The position numbers and the translations under genes are program-made. Source: MFD00082-c5 sp963697995 (GTDB lineage Bacteria > Chlamydiota > Chlamydiia > Chlamydiales > JAJFMB01). Taken from it: a DNA stretch of 64,000 nucleotides. Where the stretch lies: positions 1,178,001-1,242,000 of the forward strand of contig OY969110.1 in NCBI GenBank assembly GCA_963697995.1, given 5' to 3'. Shown here piece by piece: positions 24,396-34,290 of the stretch (its first letter is position 1; each line of letters starts with the position of its first letter). The notes beneath the pieces were generated by a model. It searched no databases. It was not told where the DNA came from and saw only the letters and a program-made list of their open reading frames with translations.

Positions 24396-27065
24396 TTAAG
24401 CCCTAGGGAGTCCTATACCTAAAGGACTATCGACAGAGGCTTTTACCGGTTCGCTTAAGTTGGGGACTCCAAGTGAGATGATAGCAGAGGCTGCCGTGAT
24501 CGAATTGAAAGGCACTTGGTTGAGTTCAAAGCTTGGGGTTGTGAAAGTTTTTATCGCATCGAGAGCGGCTTGTTGGTTTGGGCTTTGTTGTAGGCTTTGG
24601 CTCAAGCCTTGAATAATAGCGTTAAAGGAGTTAGTAAGGTATTGAGTTAGAATGGGTTTTTCTGTCCCGCTTAAAGGGGTTGAACTGAGAGTCTGGGCGG
24701 CAAGCTCACTTGCTGCATTAGGATTCGGTGTCCCAACAGAGGCGAGCGCCGGATTTACGACTCCGGGAGTGTATTGACTTAAAGCTGATTGTAGGGGTGA
24801 AGGGGCAGGTTGGAAGGCATTTGCCGCACTTTGAGCCATTTGAAGCGATTCTAAAGGGGAAAATCCTGCTTGAGTTAACCTTCTTTGAAAATCGACGGAG
24901 AAGCTTTGAAGCGATTGAGGATTTTGTTGAAGCGACCAGTTGAGGTTTGTGCTAATAACACTTTGCTCCTCAGGTGTGTATTGGCTTAAAAAAGAGGCTG
25001 TTGCTTCCGGTGTGGCCTGATTGCTAACGTTTAAGGTCGTATTGAGGTTTGGGTTCAAAATGTTGTTCTGAACGAGAAGATCGAAAGCTTTTCCAAGAAT
25101 ATCGGCTTCATTTTGGGAAAATCCCCCTTGAAGAAACGCTTGAGTTGCTGTTTGCAAATTGATATTCGTTTGATTTGCAAGAGTTGTCACCGCTTGATTG
25201 ATGGCCTCTTTAGCAGCTGTTGGAGCCAAACTTGTGGTGGGAGCTATGATTTGAAACAGGTTTGCGAGAATTATCGTTTGTTTTAAGGGGTCATTAAGAA
25301 TACTTGAGGCCGTTGGAGGGTTTCCCTGAAGAGCGGTAATCAAATCTTGTTGTGGAACTCCCTGAATATTTTGTAAAATGTTCGCCTGAGGGATACCGAG
25401 CGCATTTCCTAATACAAGAGAGGCTGTAAGTAGAGCTAACTGATTGAGGACCTGTTGAATAGCTTGAGAGACATTTTGTAAATCATCCCCTGAAAGCGTT
25501 GGAAAGTTGGCTTGCAGAAGAGCTGAGATACCACTTAAATTTGCACTGCTTCCAAATTGAGAGATCAGTTGGTTTACAAAGGTTGTTAAAAAGGTGATAT
25601 CGGCGGCAGTTTGACTTGGATTTAGAAAAGTTTTGTTAAGTGTTTGGACAGTTGTAAGTGCCGCTCCTAAAGCGTCTTTTTTTAAGAGTGAAAGAAAGAA
25701 AGCCGCAAGTTGTGTTGGTAAAACATTCGTTGTGGTGGGATTTGTTGCAGAGGAGCTGCTTTGAGTGCCCGTTGCCGAGTTGTTTGTGGGGATATTTGTA
25801 GGAGGGTTGGTTGAGGGGGAGGAGCCTTCAGTTTTTATTCCGCTGTTTGCTGTGAGAAGAGACGTAATAATTTGGTCTAGATTTAAAATAGCTTTTTCAA
25901 TTAATTGAATAAGCTCTAGTTTTGCAGTTTGTGTATCTGATGAGTTTGAATTTGCTGTAAGGGTTGGGAATGCTTTTGGTGTTGGGTTTTTCAGAGGGTG
26001 TGTATTTTGTTTGATATAGGCATAAGGGACTGGTTTAAAAAAGAAGATTCCCGCAAGAAGGTTAGTTTGGGTTTGAGTATTGGCATTTAAAAAGCTATAG
26101 AGTCGACCCACGTCTTGCGTGACAAGCATTTGGTTTCGGATAAAGTTTAAAACATTATCGTAGTTTCCCAAAGTCGATTGGGTCAATGTAGAAATTGTGG
26201 GAATTGTTTGAGGCTCACCTGCTGAACTAGTGGGTTGAATACTCATAGTCACTCCATTGACACTATAAGAAAAGGTCATCGGATAAGTCGGACTTGAAGG
26301 AGCTTGAGGAGGTAGAGTGTAGGTTGGAAAATTGCCAACCGATGGAACATCATTGATGATAACTGATCCATTAATAGAATTGATGAAATCGATTACATTA
26401 TTGATCGATTCTATTTGACTGTTGGCCGTTGAAATTTCAGATTGAACTGTTGGGTCTGTAACATCAGAGTTGTAGGCGGTTACGTCACTTGTTAAAGTGG
26501 AGAGCTGATTGTTGTAATTTGTAGCAGCAGTCTCGTAAGCGGTAGTTGCCGATGCAATTGAGCTTGAGTTACCCGATGCAACAGCGGCATTGTAATTAGC
26601 CATTGCAACATAGAGTGCTTGTTGCGCTGGGACTGTGTTGTTGTAGTTTTGATTTATGCCGTTTAAATAGGGAATCATGGAGTTGACTGAAGTTTCCATG
26701 TTTTGATAGAGAGTATTAAAGTTAAAAACTTGACCTTCAAGTTGTGCTAAATTTTGAATCTCAAGCGCTGTGGCATAGGCAAATTTTTCTTGCTGTATGG
26801 GGTTTGCTGCATCAACCTGTTTTAAGAATTGTTCAAGAGCATCTCTTGCAGTTGATAATGTGGTAAGGTAAGTATTAAGTGAGAGGCCTGTTGAGGTATC
26901 GGCGGGTAGCTGAAGGATAACTTGTCCCGATGAATTAAAAACTTGAGGTTCAACGGCTTCTGCCGCTTGCTCGATAGTATCGAGAAAAGCCTGAAGCTCG
27001 GCCGGTGTGTACGGCTCATTGGTTTGAGGGTTGATAGGAGGTGTATAACCAACCGGTGCAGTCAT
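24396..27065 (-). CDS. Large Asn/Gln/Ser/Thr-rich protein heading the translocator operon, 889 aa
   Basis: This is the first gene of the minus-strand series that runs to 14611. The N-terminal half (1-340) is helical with repeated Asn/Tyr/Ala-rich segments; a Ser/Thr/Asn-rich linker follows at about 400-445; the C-terminal half (450-889) is Leu/Gln/Ala-rich with short hydrophobic stretches (LALLTASLVLGNALGI). There is no signal peptide and no enzymatic motif that I can see. It is similar in composition to the 765-aa and 440-aa proteins. Likely role: T3SS substrate; function unknown. Confidence 0.62.
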   Translation of the reverse strand: MTAPVGYTPPINPQTNEPYTPAELQAFLDTIEQAAEAVEPQVFNSSGQVILQLPADTSTGLSLNTYLTTLSTARDALEQFLKQVDAANPIQQEKFAYATALEIQNLAQLEGQVFNFNTLYQNMETSVNSMIPYLNGINQNYNNTVPAQQALYVAMANYNAAVASGNSSSIASATTAYETAATNYNNQLSTLTSDVTAYNSDVTDPTVQSEISTANSQIESINNVIDFINSINGSVIINDVPSVGNFPTYTLPPQAPSSPTYPMTFSYSVNGVTMSIQPTSSAGEPQTIPTISTLTQSTLGNYDNVLNFIRNQMLVTQDVGRLYSFLNANTQTQTNLLAGIFFFKPVPYAYIKQNTHPLKNPTPKAFPTLTANSNSSDTQTAKLELIQLIEKAILNLDQIITSLLTANSGIKTEGSSPSTNPPTNIPTNNSATGTQSSSSATNPTTTNVLPTQLAAFFLSLLKKDALGAALTTVQTLNKTFLNPSQTAADITFLTTFVNQLISQFGSSANLSGISALLQANFPTLSGDDLQNVSQAIQQVLNQLALLTASLVLGNALGIPQANILQNIQGVPQQDLITALQGNPPTASSILNDPLKQTIILANLFQIIAPTTSLAPTAAKEAINQAVTTLANQTNINLQTATQAFLQGGFSQNEADILGKAFDLLVQNNILNPNLNTTLNVSNQATPEATASFLSQYTPEEQSVISTNLNWSLQQNPQSLQSFSVDFQRRLTQAGFSPLESLQMAQSAANAFQPAPSPLQSALSQYTPGVVNPALASVGTPNPNAASELAAQTLSSTPLSGTEKPILTQYLTNSFNAIIQGLSQSLQQSPNQQAALDAIKTFTTPSFELNQVPFNSITAASAIISLGVPNLSEPVKASVDSPLGIGLPRA

Positions 27066-27157
27066 AAATAGTCCTTATTAAGTTTTAATATACTACATCT
27101 ATAATAGCATATTTTTTATTATAGAGGACTATTTATGATTGTTAATTTAACTTAAAA

Positions 27158-28396
27158 TTAAGCTATTTTTTTGTCGATCCGCTTGATTTGGGGAGGTCCC
27201 TTTTGTAATACGGTGTCTTCGTCGATCACGACTTCAGCTACTGTATTATCTGATGGGATTTCAAACATAAGATCGCGCATGATGTTTTCAAGCGTTAAGC
27301 GCAAGGCTCTTGCGCCAGTTCCTGCTTCGATCGCTTTTTTTGCGATGGTTTGAAGAGCTTCCGGTGTGAAGGAGAGTTTAACTCCTTCGATCTCAAACAT
27401 CGATTGGAACTGCTTAATCACGGCGTTTTTTGGCTCTGTTAAGATTTTTAAAAGATCTTCAAGTTCAAGCTCATTGCAGTAAGCTAAGCTGTTGAAACGT
27501 CCGACAAATTCAGGAATCATCCCAAATTGAACCAAATCTTCCGCTTCAAGTTGCGATAAAAGATAGCTTTTTTGTTGAGAGTCGACTTTTTCTTTCTCTT
27601 TTTGGATAAATCCAATCGTGCTTCGACCAAGCCTTTTCGCGATGATTTTTTCCAAGTTGACGAAAGCGCCTCCGACGATAAAGAGAATATTTTCAGTATT
27701 GACTTTGATATACTCTTGATTGGGATGTTTTCGTCCCCCTTTAGGAGGAACGTTGGCAATGGTCCCTTCGACTATTTTTAGAAGGGCTTGTTGTACCCCT
27801 TCTCCTGAGACATCTCTTGTAATCGAGACGTTTGCAGTTGTTCTATTGATTTTGTCGATCTCATCGATGTAGATAATTCCGTGTTCAGCTCTTGAGACAT
27901 CGTAGTCAGCTGTTTGAAGAAGGCGCAAAATAATATTTTCCACATCCTCTCCGACGTAGCCTGCCTCTGTGAGAGTTGTAGCGTCGGCGATGGTGAAGGG
28001 AACATCCAAAATGGTGGCAAGTGTTTTTGCAAGAAGGGTCTTTCCAGATCCTGTCGGCCCCAAAAGAAGGACGTTAGACTTGCTAAAGCCTACATTTTCA
28101 TTTTTTTTAAGAGCAATCACCCTTTTGTAGTGATTGTAGACGGCAACAGAGATGGTTCTTTTGGCTAAATCTTGTCCAATCACAAATTCGTCGAGCTTCT
28201 CTTTGATCTCTTTTGGTTTCAAAAGATTAATTTCGTAGTGCGTAGGAGAGGACTTTTTCTCTAAAATACCTGAACATAATTTCACGCATTTGTCGCAAAT
28301 GAAAACATTTGGACCAGAGATCAGCTTCTCAACAGCTTCCTCTGTTCTTCCACAAAAAGAGCAAGCTGTTTTTTCTTTAGCACTAGACTGGGACAT
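27158..28396 (-). CDS. clpX: ATP-dependent Clp protease ATP-binding subunit ClpX
   Basis: The 412-aa protein has the N-terminal C4 zinc finger (CSFCGR ... CDKC), Walker A (GPTGSGKT), pore loop GYVGED, Walker B (IIYIDEIDKI) and the sensor-2 GARALR segment. It unfolds tagged substrates and feeds them to ClpP. It starts 12 bp after the clpP stop, in the order tig-clpP-clpX found in chlamydiae and many other bacteria. Confidence 0.98.
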   Translation of the reverse strand: MSQSSAKEKTACSFCGRTEEAVEKLISGPNVFICDKCVKLCSGILEKKSSPTHYEINLLKPKEIKEKLDEFVIGQDLAKRTISVAVYNHYKRVIALKKNENVGFSKSNVLLLGPTGSGKTLLAKTLATILDVPFTIADATTLTEAGYVGEDVENIILRLLQTADYDVSRAEHGIIYIDEIDKINRTTANVSITRDVSGEGVQQALLKIVEGTIANVPPKGGRKHPNQEYIKVNTENILFIVGGAFVNLEKIIAKRLGRSTIGFIQKEKEKVDSQQKSYLLSQLEAEDLVQFGMIPEFVGRFNSLAYCNELELEDLLKILTEPKNAVIKQFQSMFEIEGVKLSFTPEALQTIAKKAIEAGTGARALRLTLENIMRDLMFEIPSDNTVAEVVIDEDTVLQKGPPQIKRIDKKIA

Positions 28397-28408
28397 GAAA
28401 GACTTCCT

Positions 28409-29026
28409 TTATACCTTTTTTTGAATCACTTCGTCGACGATTCCATACAATTTAGCCTCTTCTGGGCTCATGTAAAAGTCTCTGTCGGAATCTGCTGTAA
28501 TTCTTTCAATTGATTGACCTGTGCATTCAGCCATAATTTCGTTTAAACGTTTTTTTAGTTTAATGATCTCTTTGGCTTGAATGGCGACATCAGCCGAAGT
28601 TCCACCAACACCGCCATACGGTTGATGGATCATAATTCGGCTGTTTGGAAGAGCGTATCGATGCCCTTTTGTTCCTGCGGCTAAAAGTAGCGCGCCCATT
28701 GAGGAGGCTTGTCCGATGCAGTAGGTGTTGACGTTGCAACCGAGCCATTGAATGGTGTCATAGATCGCAAGACCGCTTGTGATGTAGCCACCTAGCGAGT
28801 TGATGTAGATATGGATATCTTTTTTAGGATCTTCCATCCTTAGAAAAAGAAGCTCTGCAATCACAATATTGGCTACGTGATCTGTGATCTCATCGCCGAC
28901 AAAAATAATGCGGTCTTTTAAAAGACGGGAAAAGATGTCCATAGAGCGTTCTCCACGCCCGGTATCTTCGATCACATAAGGTGTAAGTGAGAGGAGGGGT
29001 CTTTTCTCGTGCATAAATCTTTCCAT
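28409..29026 (-). CDS. clpP: ATP-dependent Clp protease proteolytic subunit ClpP
   Basis: The 205-aa protein is a typical ClpP. The catalytic Ser lies in GQASSMGALLLAAG, the His in RIMIHQPYGG and the Asp in DSDRDFYMS. The N-terminus (TPYVIEDTGRGERSMDIFSR) is that of the main ClpP family. It follows tig after about 70 bp and precedes clpX in the same direction. The ORF opens MERFMHEKRP, so Met5 is an alternative start. Confidence 0.98.
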   Translation of the reverse strand: MERFMHEKRPLLSLTPYVIEDTGRGERSMDIFSRLLKDRIIFVGDEITDHVANIVIAELLFLRMEDPKKDIHIYINSLGGYITSGLAIYDTIQWLGCNVNTYCIGQASSMGALLLAAGTKGHRYALPNSRIMIHQPYGGVGGTSADVAIQAKEIIKLKKRLNEIMAECTGQSIERITADSDRDFYMSPEEAKLYGIVDEVIQKKV

Positions 29027-29095
29027 TCCTGCTAAAAAAGGTTTAACGTTTCAGTGTTCATTGTTATAAACTGGTCAACGTTTGACAGTCAAGCG

Positions 29096-30403
29096 TTAAT
29101 TTGGGGCAAAAGCTTGTTTTACCACCTCTTCCAACACTTTTCTTCGCAAGATACGGGAGTTAAGCTCATTTTGCATCTCTTCTCTGTTGTAATTCGTCAT
29201 CCAATGCTGGACAATCGGATCTCTTTTTGAGTAGAGGTAGCTAAGCTCTTCCATCCATTCTTGCTCTGAAACGCGGATGTGGAACTGATCGGCCAATCGT
29301 CTGACGAAGAAAAGCATTCTAAGAGAGTTTCTGACCCCTTCTGAAAAAGCGTCATCTGAAAAGCTTTTCTCAAAGTGCTCTTTTTCTTCAAGAGTTCTTC
29401 TTTTCAAATCCTCTTCGATCTCTTTTAAGCGCCCCTTTTTTTCTTCCTGGAAAAGAGGTTCTGGAATATCGAAAGGGTAAGTGTTGCAAAGGGCCATCAC
29501 CACTTGTTTTTTCTCCTCTTCGAAAGCCTCGTCTTTAGCTTGTCTATTTAAGTCGTCTTGAACCCGTTTTTTTAAGTCCTCGACATCTTTGCACCCAAAT
29601 TGTGCGGCAAAAGCGTCATCAAGTTCTGGAAGCTCGGGTTTTTCACAAGATTTAATGGTTATTTGGCAATTTGTTGGAGTAAAAGGAGTATCAGACTCCT
29701 CCTCTTTTTCACTTAAAGCATGAACGACGTCTTCAACTGCTTTTCCCATGAGGGCCTGGTAGAGCCAGCGCCCCATTTTTCCCTCTTTCATTTCAAATGG
29801 GGTGTTTTCGCAAATCGAAGGGCGAGTGGGAAGATCGAGGTTGATGATGTCTAGTCGTACAAAATCGCCCTCTTCGATTTTAGGCTTATCGAGCTTATTC
29901 CAAGTCGCTTTGTTGTAGCGAAGAGCTTCGATGGTATCATTCACTTCCGTTTCACCCATCAGTTTTGGAGGGACGCTTTTAAGCTGAAGCGCTTTAGGAT
30001 CGATTCTTGGTACGTCAGGGGTAGTGGTGAATTCAAAAGTGATTTCAGCTCCAACGCCTCTTTCAGCATTTTTGACTTTAGGTTTTTTGATCCAATCTCT
30101 GTTCATCGGATAGATTCGGGACAAAGTAAGACCATTTTGGAAAGCAATCTGAATAATCTCTTCGTTCCACTCTTTTTGAATGTAAGTTAAATACTCTTTT
30201 TCAATTCTATCGTTTGGTGCTTTTCCCTTTCTGAAACCGGGTATAGAGATCTCTTTATTAATTTTTTTAAGAGCTATTTTCCAAGCCTCTTCAGTCCCTT
30301 TAGGAGTCAGAGTTGTTTCAAGAACGACTTGACATCCGGGAAGGTGCTTGACTTTGACTGAGATAAGGTCGTTGCTGAGCTCTTGGTTTGTTTGAGTGGG
30401 CAT
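29096..30403 (-). CDS. tig: Trigger factor
   Basis: The 435-aa protein has the N-terminal ribosome-binding domain with the signature GFRKGKAPNDRIEKEY (about 58-73), a central FKBP-like segment (about 180-265) and the helical C-terminal chaperone arms (about 275-435, with PLFQEEKKGRLKEIEEDLK). It binds nascent chains at the ribosome exit. The FKBP domain appears diverged, so prolyl isomerase activity is uncertain. The gene heads the tig-clpP-clpX series, with tRNA-Gly about 50 bp upstream on the same strand. Confidence 0.96.
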   Translation of the reverse strand: MPTQTNQELSNDLISVKVKHLPGCQVVLETTLTPKGTEEAWKIALKKINKEISIPGFRKGKAPNDRIEKEYLTYIQKEWNEEIIQIAFQNGLTLSRIYPMNRDWIKKPKVKNAERGVGAEITFEFTTTPDVPRIDPKALQLKSVPPKLMGETEVNDTIEALRYNKATWNKLDKPKIEEGDFVRLDIINLDLPTRPSICENTPFEMKEGKMGRWLYQALMGKAVEDVVHALSEKEEESDTPFTPTNCQITIKSCEKPELPELDDAFAAQFGCKDVEDLKKRVQDDLNRQAKDEAFEEEKKQVVMALCNTYPFDIPEPLFQEEKKGRLKEIEEDLKRRTLEEKEHFEKSFSDDAFSEGVRNSLRMLFFVRRLADQFHIRVSEQEWMEELSYLYSKRDPIVQHWMTNYNREEMQNELNSRILRRKVLEEVVKQAFAPN

Positions 30404-30450
30404 TTAAAGACTCCTTAAAAAAGATGAAAGGGATGAGCTTGTAAAATTTA

Positions 30451-30521
30451 GCGGGCGATGGGATTCGAACCCACGACCCTCACGTTGGCAACGTGATGCT
30501 CTACCACTGAGCTACGCCCGC
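30451..30521 (-). tRNA. tRNA-Gly (GCC)
   Basis: The reverse complement folds as a cloverleaf. The 7-bp acceptor pairs GCGGGCG with CGCCCGC, the anticodon loop is TTGCCAA (anticodon GCC) on a TCACG/CGTGA stem, and the T-arm reads TTCGAAT. CCA is not encoded. Confidence 0.97.
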
Positions 30522-30785
30522 ATATTTTAAATCGGTTGAAGGGTTATTTCTCTTAAGACTCTGAAATCCGATCTAAAGTGAACAGTCTATCAAAAGTGAC
30601 TGTTTTGCTCAAGCACTAAATTTTTTTTCTGCCGATTTTGCTTTTCCCTTAAGATCTCTCCTAAAAATTTTTTTCTTTAAGTTCCTCTTTTTTTTTATTG
30701 CGTTCGGTTCCAAAAATCGTTAAAAGATTTGAACAGGGTGGTGATTCCACCCATATCTTTACTTTTTTTAAAGGCTGGGACGTTT

Positions 30786-33700
30786 ATGTTGAATGCGCGA
30801 AAATTAAAAAAAGATTTTGCTCCTTCTGTTTTGAAAGAGGGAAAAATCCTCTTTGACGATAAAATGGTGAAAACAGCAAGGATCGTTAAAATCGACCCTC
30901 AAACAGTCCGTCTCAGTTGCCTTGTCGAAGGGGGATTTAATAAAAAATATACTTGCGAGATTGAGATCGATCGGATCGAATCGGAAACTTTAGATACCGA
31001 TTGCGATTGCTCCCACTCTTTTGATTGTTCCCATTTAGCCTCAGTTCTTTTCCATTTGGAAGAAAATTTTGACGAAATGCTTGTGAATTATTCTAAAGAG
31101 AACGATTTGGGATCCTCTAAGTTTAATGAAAAAGAGAAAGTCACTCTTTTAGAATCGATAAAAGTTGCAGAGACAAAAGAGAAGGAAAAAAAAGACAAAC
31201 GCTCAGAAAAAGAGCTTTTAGAGGAGTATGTGGGGGCTTCAACTCTTCTTGGGCTTTCCCCTTTCTTTTTGCCGGAGGAGACTTTTGCTCAAGAAAGTGC
31301 CGACGTTTTATTTATTTTTACACCTCCAGAAAAGGGAAAAGAGGTAGTCGATGCTCAATTAGCTCTTCGCCTTCCTTACCGCTCAAAACCTTTAAATATT
31401 TTAAATGCGAAAGAATTTTTAAGTGCTGTCAGGTTTAAAGAATCTCTTTACCTTGGCAATAGGAAGACTCACCTCTGTTTAGACTCTTTTTCAGAAAGGG
31501 ATCAGCGTCTTTTGACCATTTTAATGGATAGAGCCTTTTTTCCGGACAAAGGGGTTGAGGAGAAGTTGCAGAGGATTGCAAAAATTGATTTAGAAACTTT
31601 TGGGATGCTGCTTGGGGATGCCTACAAATTTGCCCTTAAAAAAATTAGCTCTCACCGTTTTGGTCAAGATCGGGAGTCAGAGCCTGAGGTTTTACCCGGA
31701 TTTTATTTAAGGACGCTAGATGAGCCGTTGCAACTTTCTTTAAAGGCTGCCTCTTTAGTGGTCGATCTTGAGTATCTGGAGGCCCCAGCTGCTAAAATTT
31801 TGTTAAATCCCTCGATTCGTCTTGCAGAGGACGTCGAGGTGACACTTGAACAAGTCGCCCTCCTAGAGTGTGCCAAACCCGGTCTTCTTTACGAAAACAC
31901 CTACTACCATTTTGAGGACAACATTCAAAGACGCCATTTGCGCAATTTATCAGACTTAAGGTACGTCACAATTCCGGAACCTCTTTTTGGAACATTTGTT
32001 GAGAATTCGATTGGGGAGCTCAAACGGTTTGCTGAGGTAAAGAATTCTCAAGTCTTAGATAAGTTTGTAACTCTTCCCTTTGTGGGAGAATTGATGGCGG
32101 AGTGTCATATTAGTTACTTAAATGGGGAACTTGATGCAACCCTTCATTTTGTCTACGACGATATTAAAGTGCCCGCTTCGAAAAATCATTTAAAACCGTC
32201 TCATTTAGAGGCGTTTGTGAGAGGACCTGGCATTTTAGCTAGGAACTTGACTGAAGAGCAAAAGATTATCGACGATCTATTCCAGGATTTTGTTTTTGAG
32301 CCAGTAAGCGGTCTCTTTATTGCAAAAAACGAGAAGAAAATAGTCGAATTTATGACGGAAGTGGTGCCGAAGAATCAGGGAAGAGTGATTTTCCACTGCC
32401 CAGAAAATTTAATGGAGCAGTTTATTTACGACGATACGACGTTTACACTGCAGCTTAAAGAGAGCGATCGGATCGATGTGTATAGCGTCGATCTGAAAGT
32501 GGATGGAAATTTAAAAGGGCTCTCTTTGGATGTTCTGTGGGAGTGTTTATCCTCTAAGAGAACGTTTATCGAGCTTGTGAAGAAGAGCGAGACTAAAACA
32601 AAGAGTGGCGCTTTCCAAACGACTTCAAAGTTGCATAAAATTCTTGTGTTAGACTTAGAAAAATTGTTACCTGTGGTGCAAATTTTCGATGAGCTTGGCA
32701 TTGAGGTGTTAAATACCCATAAAGAGGAGCGTCCTCTTTGGAGCCTTGCGGGGATTTCAGAGGAGCAATTTAAAGGGCTTCCGATTAAATTTTCGATGTC
32801 AGACAAATTAAAAGAGATCCAGCAGCAGATTTTGGGTCAGCAGAAATTTGAGATGAGTGGAGTGCCTCAAGCGATTAACGCCAAACTTCGCGACTACCAA
32901 TGTGAAGGGGTGGGTTGGCTTGAAAGGCTTCGTGGGATGCATCTAAACGGGGTTTTAGCTGATGATATGGGGCTTGGTAAAACTCTTCAAGCGATCACTG
33001 CGATCACCCAAGACAAGGAAAGGAATGGAAAAGCTCTTTCGATTATTGTGTGTCCCACATCGCTTGTGTACAACTGGCAAGAGGAGTTTTTAAAATTCAA
33101 TAAGTCTTTAAAAGTGTTACCGATTGACGGAACGCCAGTTCAAAGAAAAAAGATGATTTCGACGGCTAAAAAGTATGACGTATTAATCACCTCTTACAGC
33201 TTGCTCCAAAAAGATATTGAGGAGTATCAGCATATTAATTTTTCTTACGCGATTTTGGATGAAGCGCACCATATTAAGAACAGAACGACGAGGAATGCTA
33301 AATCTGTGAAGATGATAAAAGCGCTCCACAGACTAGTCTTGACGGGAACGCCAATTGAGAACTCATTAGAAGAGCTTTGGAGCTTATTTGACTTCCTGAT
33401 GCCGGGACTTTTGAGTAGTTACGATCGGTTTATTGAAAAGTATATTCGCAATCCTGAGAAAGGGGGAAAGAGCTTAGAGAATTTAAGAAACAAAGTCTCT
33501 CCTTTTATTCTTCGCAGGATGAAAAAAGATGTATTAAAGGAGCTTCCTCCAGTTTCAGAGATTGTGTACCACTGCCATCTTTCCGATTCCCAAAAGGCGC
33601 TTTACCGCTCCTACGCGGAATCTGCAAGAGAGGAGCTTGCGCAACTTGTGAAAAAGGAAGGGTTCAACAAGGTGCAAATTCATGTGCTTGCAACGCTTAC

Positions 33701-34274
33701 CCGTTTAAAGCAAATTTGTTGCCACCCGGCGATTTTTGCCAAAGAGAAAGCAGAGGTTGGGGATTCAGCCAAGTACGACATGTTAATGGAGCTTTTAAGC
33801 TCCCTTATCGAAGGTAACCACAAAACGGTGATCTTCAGCCAGTATACGAGAATGCTTCAAATCATGAGTCAGGACTTGAGTGCACAAGGAATTCAGCATG
33901 AGTATCTAGATGGATCGACGAAAGATCGTTTAGCTGTTGTGAAAAAGTTTAACGAAGATCCAAATGTTTCGGTATTTTTAGTTTCCCTTAAGGCCGGAGG
34001 AACAGGTCTTAACCTGACGAGTGCTGATACGGTGATCCATTACGATATGTGGTGGAATCCGGCCGTTGAAGCGCAAGCGACCGACCGAGTTCACAGAATT
34101 GGGCAAAAAAATAACGTCTCTTCATATAAGCTCGTGACTTTAAATACGATTGAGGAGAAAATTGTGGAACTACAAAATCGCAAGAAAGGACTTGTGACCC
34201 GAGTTGTTAGCTGTGATGAAGAGGCGATCTCTAAGCTAACTTGGGAAGAGGTCTTAGCTTTATTGCAGACTTAA
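30786..34274 (+). CDS. SWI2/SNF2-family DNA helicase with N-terminal SWIM zinc finger
   Basis: The protein (about 1162 aa) corresponds to chlamydial CT708. An N-terminal SWIM-type zinc finger (CDCSHSFDCSHL) is at about 73-84. The Snf2 ATPase has motif I (DDMGLGKT, about 725), motif II (DEAH, about 826), LTGTPIENS, and motif VI (QATDRVHRIGQ, near 1097). It probably remodels or translocates on DNA in transcription or repair. The frame is open from a TTG at 30729, but I prefer ATG 30786 (MLNARKLKKDF), because the first 19 residues of the longer form look like untranslated leader. mreB follows after 16 bp. Confidence 0.93.
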   Translation: MLNARKLKKDFAPSVLKEGKILFDDKMVKTARIVKIDPQTVRLSCLVEGGFNKKYTCEIEIDRIESETLDTDCDCSHSFDCSHLASVLFHLEENFDEMLVNYSKENDLGSSKFNEKEKVTLLESIKVAETKEKEKKDKRSEKELLEEYVGASTLLGLSPFFLPEETFAQESADVLFIFTPPEKGKEVVDAQLALRLPYRSKPLNILNAKEFLSAVRFKESLYLGNRKTHLCLDSFSERDQRLLTILMDRAFFPDKGVEEKLQRIAKIDLETFGMLLGDAYKFALKKISSHRFGQDRESEPEVLPGFYLRTLDEPLQLSLKAASLVVDLEYLEAPAAKILLNPSIRLAEDVEVTLEQVALLECAKPGLLYENTYYHFEDNIQRRHLRNLSDLRYVTIPEPLFGTFVENSIGELKRFAEVKNSQVLDKFVTLPFVGELMAECHISYLNGELDATLHFVYDDIKVPASKNHLKPSHLEAFVRGPGILARNLTEEQKIIDDLFQDFVFEPVSGLFIAKNEKKIVEFMTEVVPKNQGRVIFHCPENLMEQFIYDDTTFTLQLKESDRIDVYSVDLKVDGNLKGLSLDVLWECLSSKRTFIELVKKSETKTKSGAFQTTSKLHKILVLDLEKLLPVVQIFDELGIEVLNTHKEERPLWSLAGISEEQFKGLPIKFSMSDKLKEIQQQILGQQKFEMSGVPQAINAKLRDYQCEGVGWLERLRGMHLNGVLADDMGLGKTLQAITAITQDKERNGKALSIIVCPTSLVYNWQEEFLKFNKSLKVLPIDGTPVQRKKMISTAKKYDVLITSYSLLQKDIEEYQHINFSYAILDEAHHIKNRTTRNAKSVKMIKALHRLVLTGTPIENSLEELWSLFDFLMPGLLSSYDRFIEKYIRNPEKGGKSLENLRNKVSPFILRRMKKDVLKELPPVSEIVYHCHLSDSQKALYRSYAESAREELAQLVKKEGFNKVQIHVLATLTRLKQICCHPAIFAKEKAEVGDSAKYDMLMELLSSLIEGNHKTVIFSQYTRMLQIMSQDLSAQGIQHEYLDGSTKDRLAVVKKFNEDPNVSVFLVSLKAGGTGLNLTSADTVIHYDMWWNPAVEAQATDRVHRIGQKNNVSSYKLVTLNTIEEKIVELQNRKKGLVTRVVSCDEEAISKLTWEEVLALLQT

Positions 34275-34290
34275 AGGAAATTATTGGCGT

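Noticed and set aside
30729..30785. TTG start of the helicase at 30729
   Set aside because: It adds 19 residues that look like leader; ATG 30786 starts a normal protein. It remains possible.
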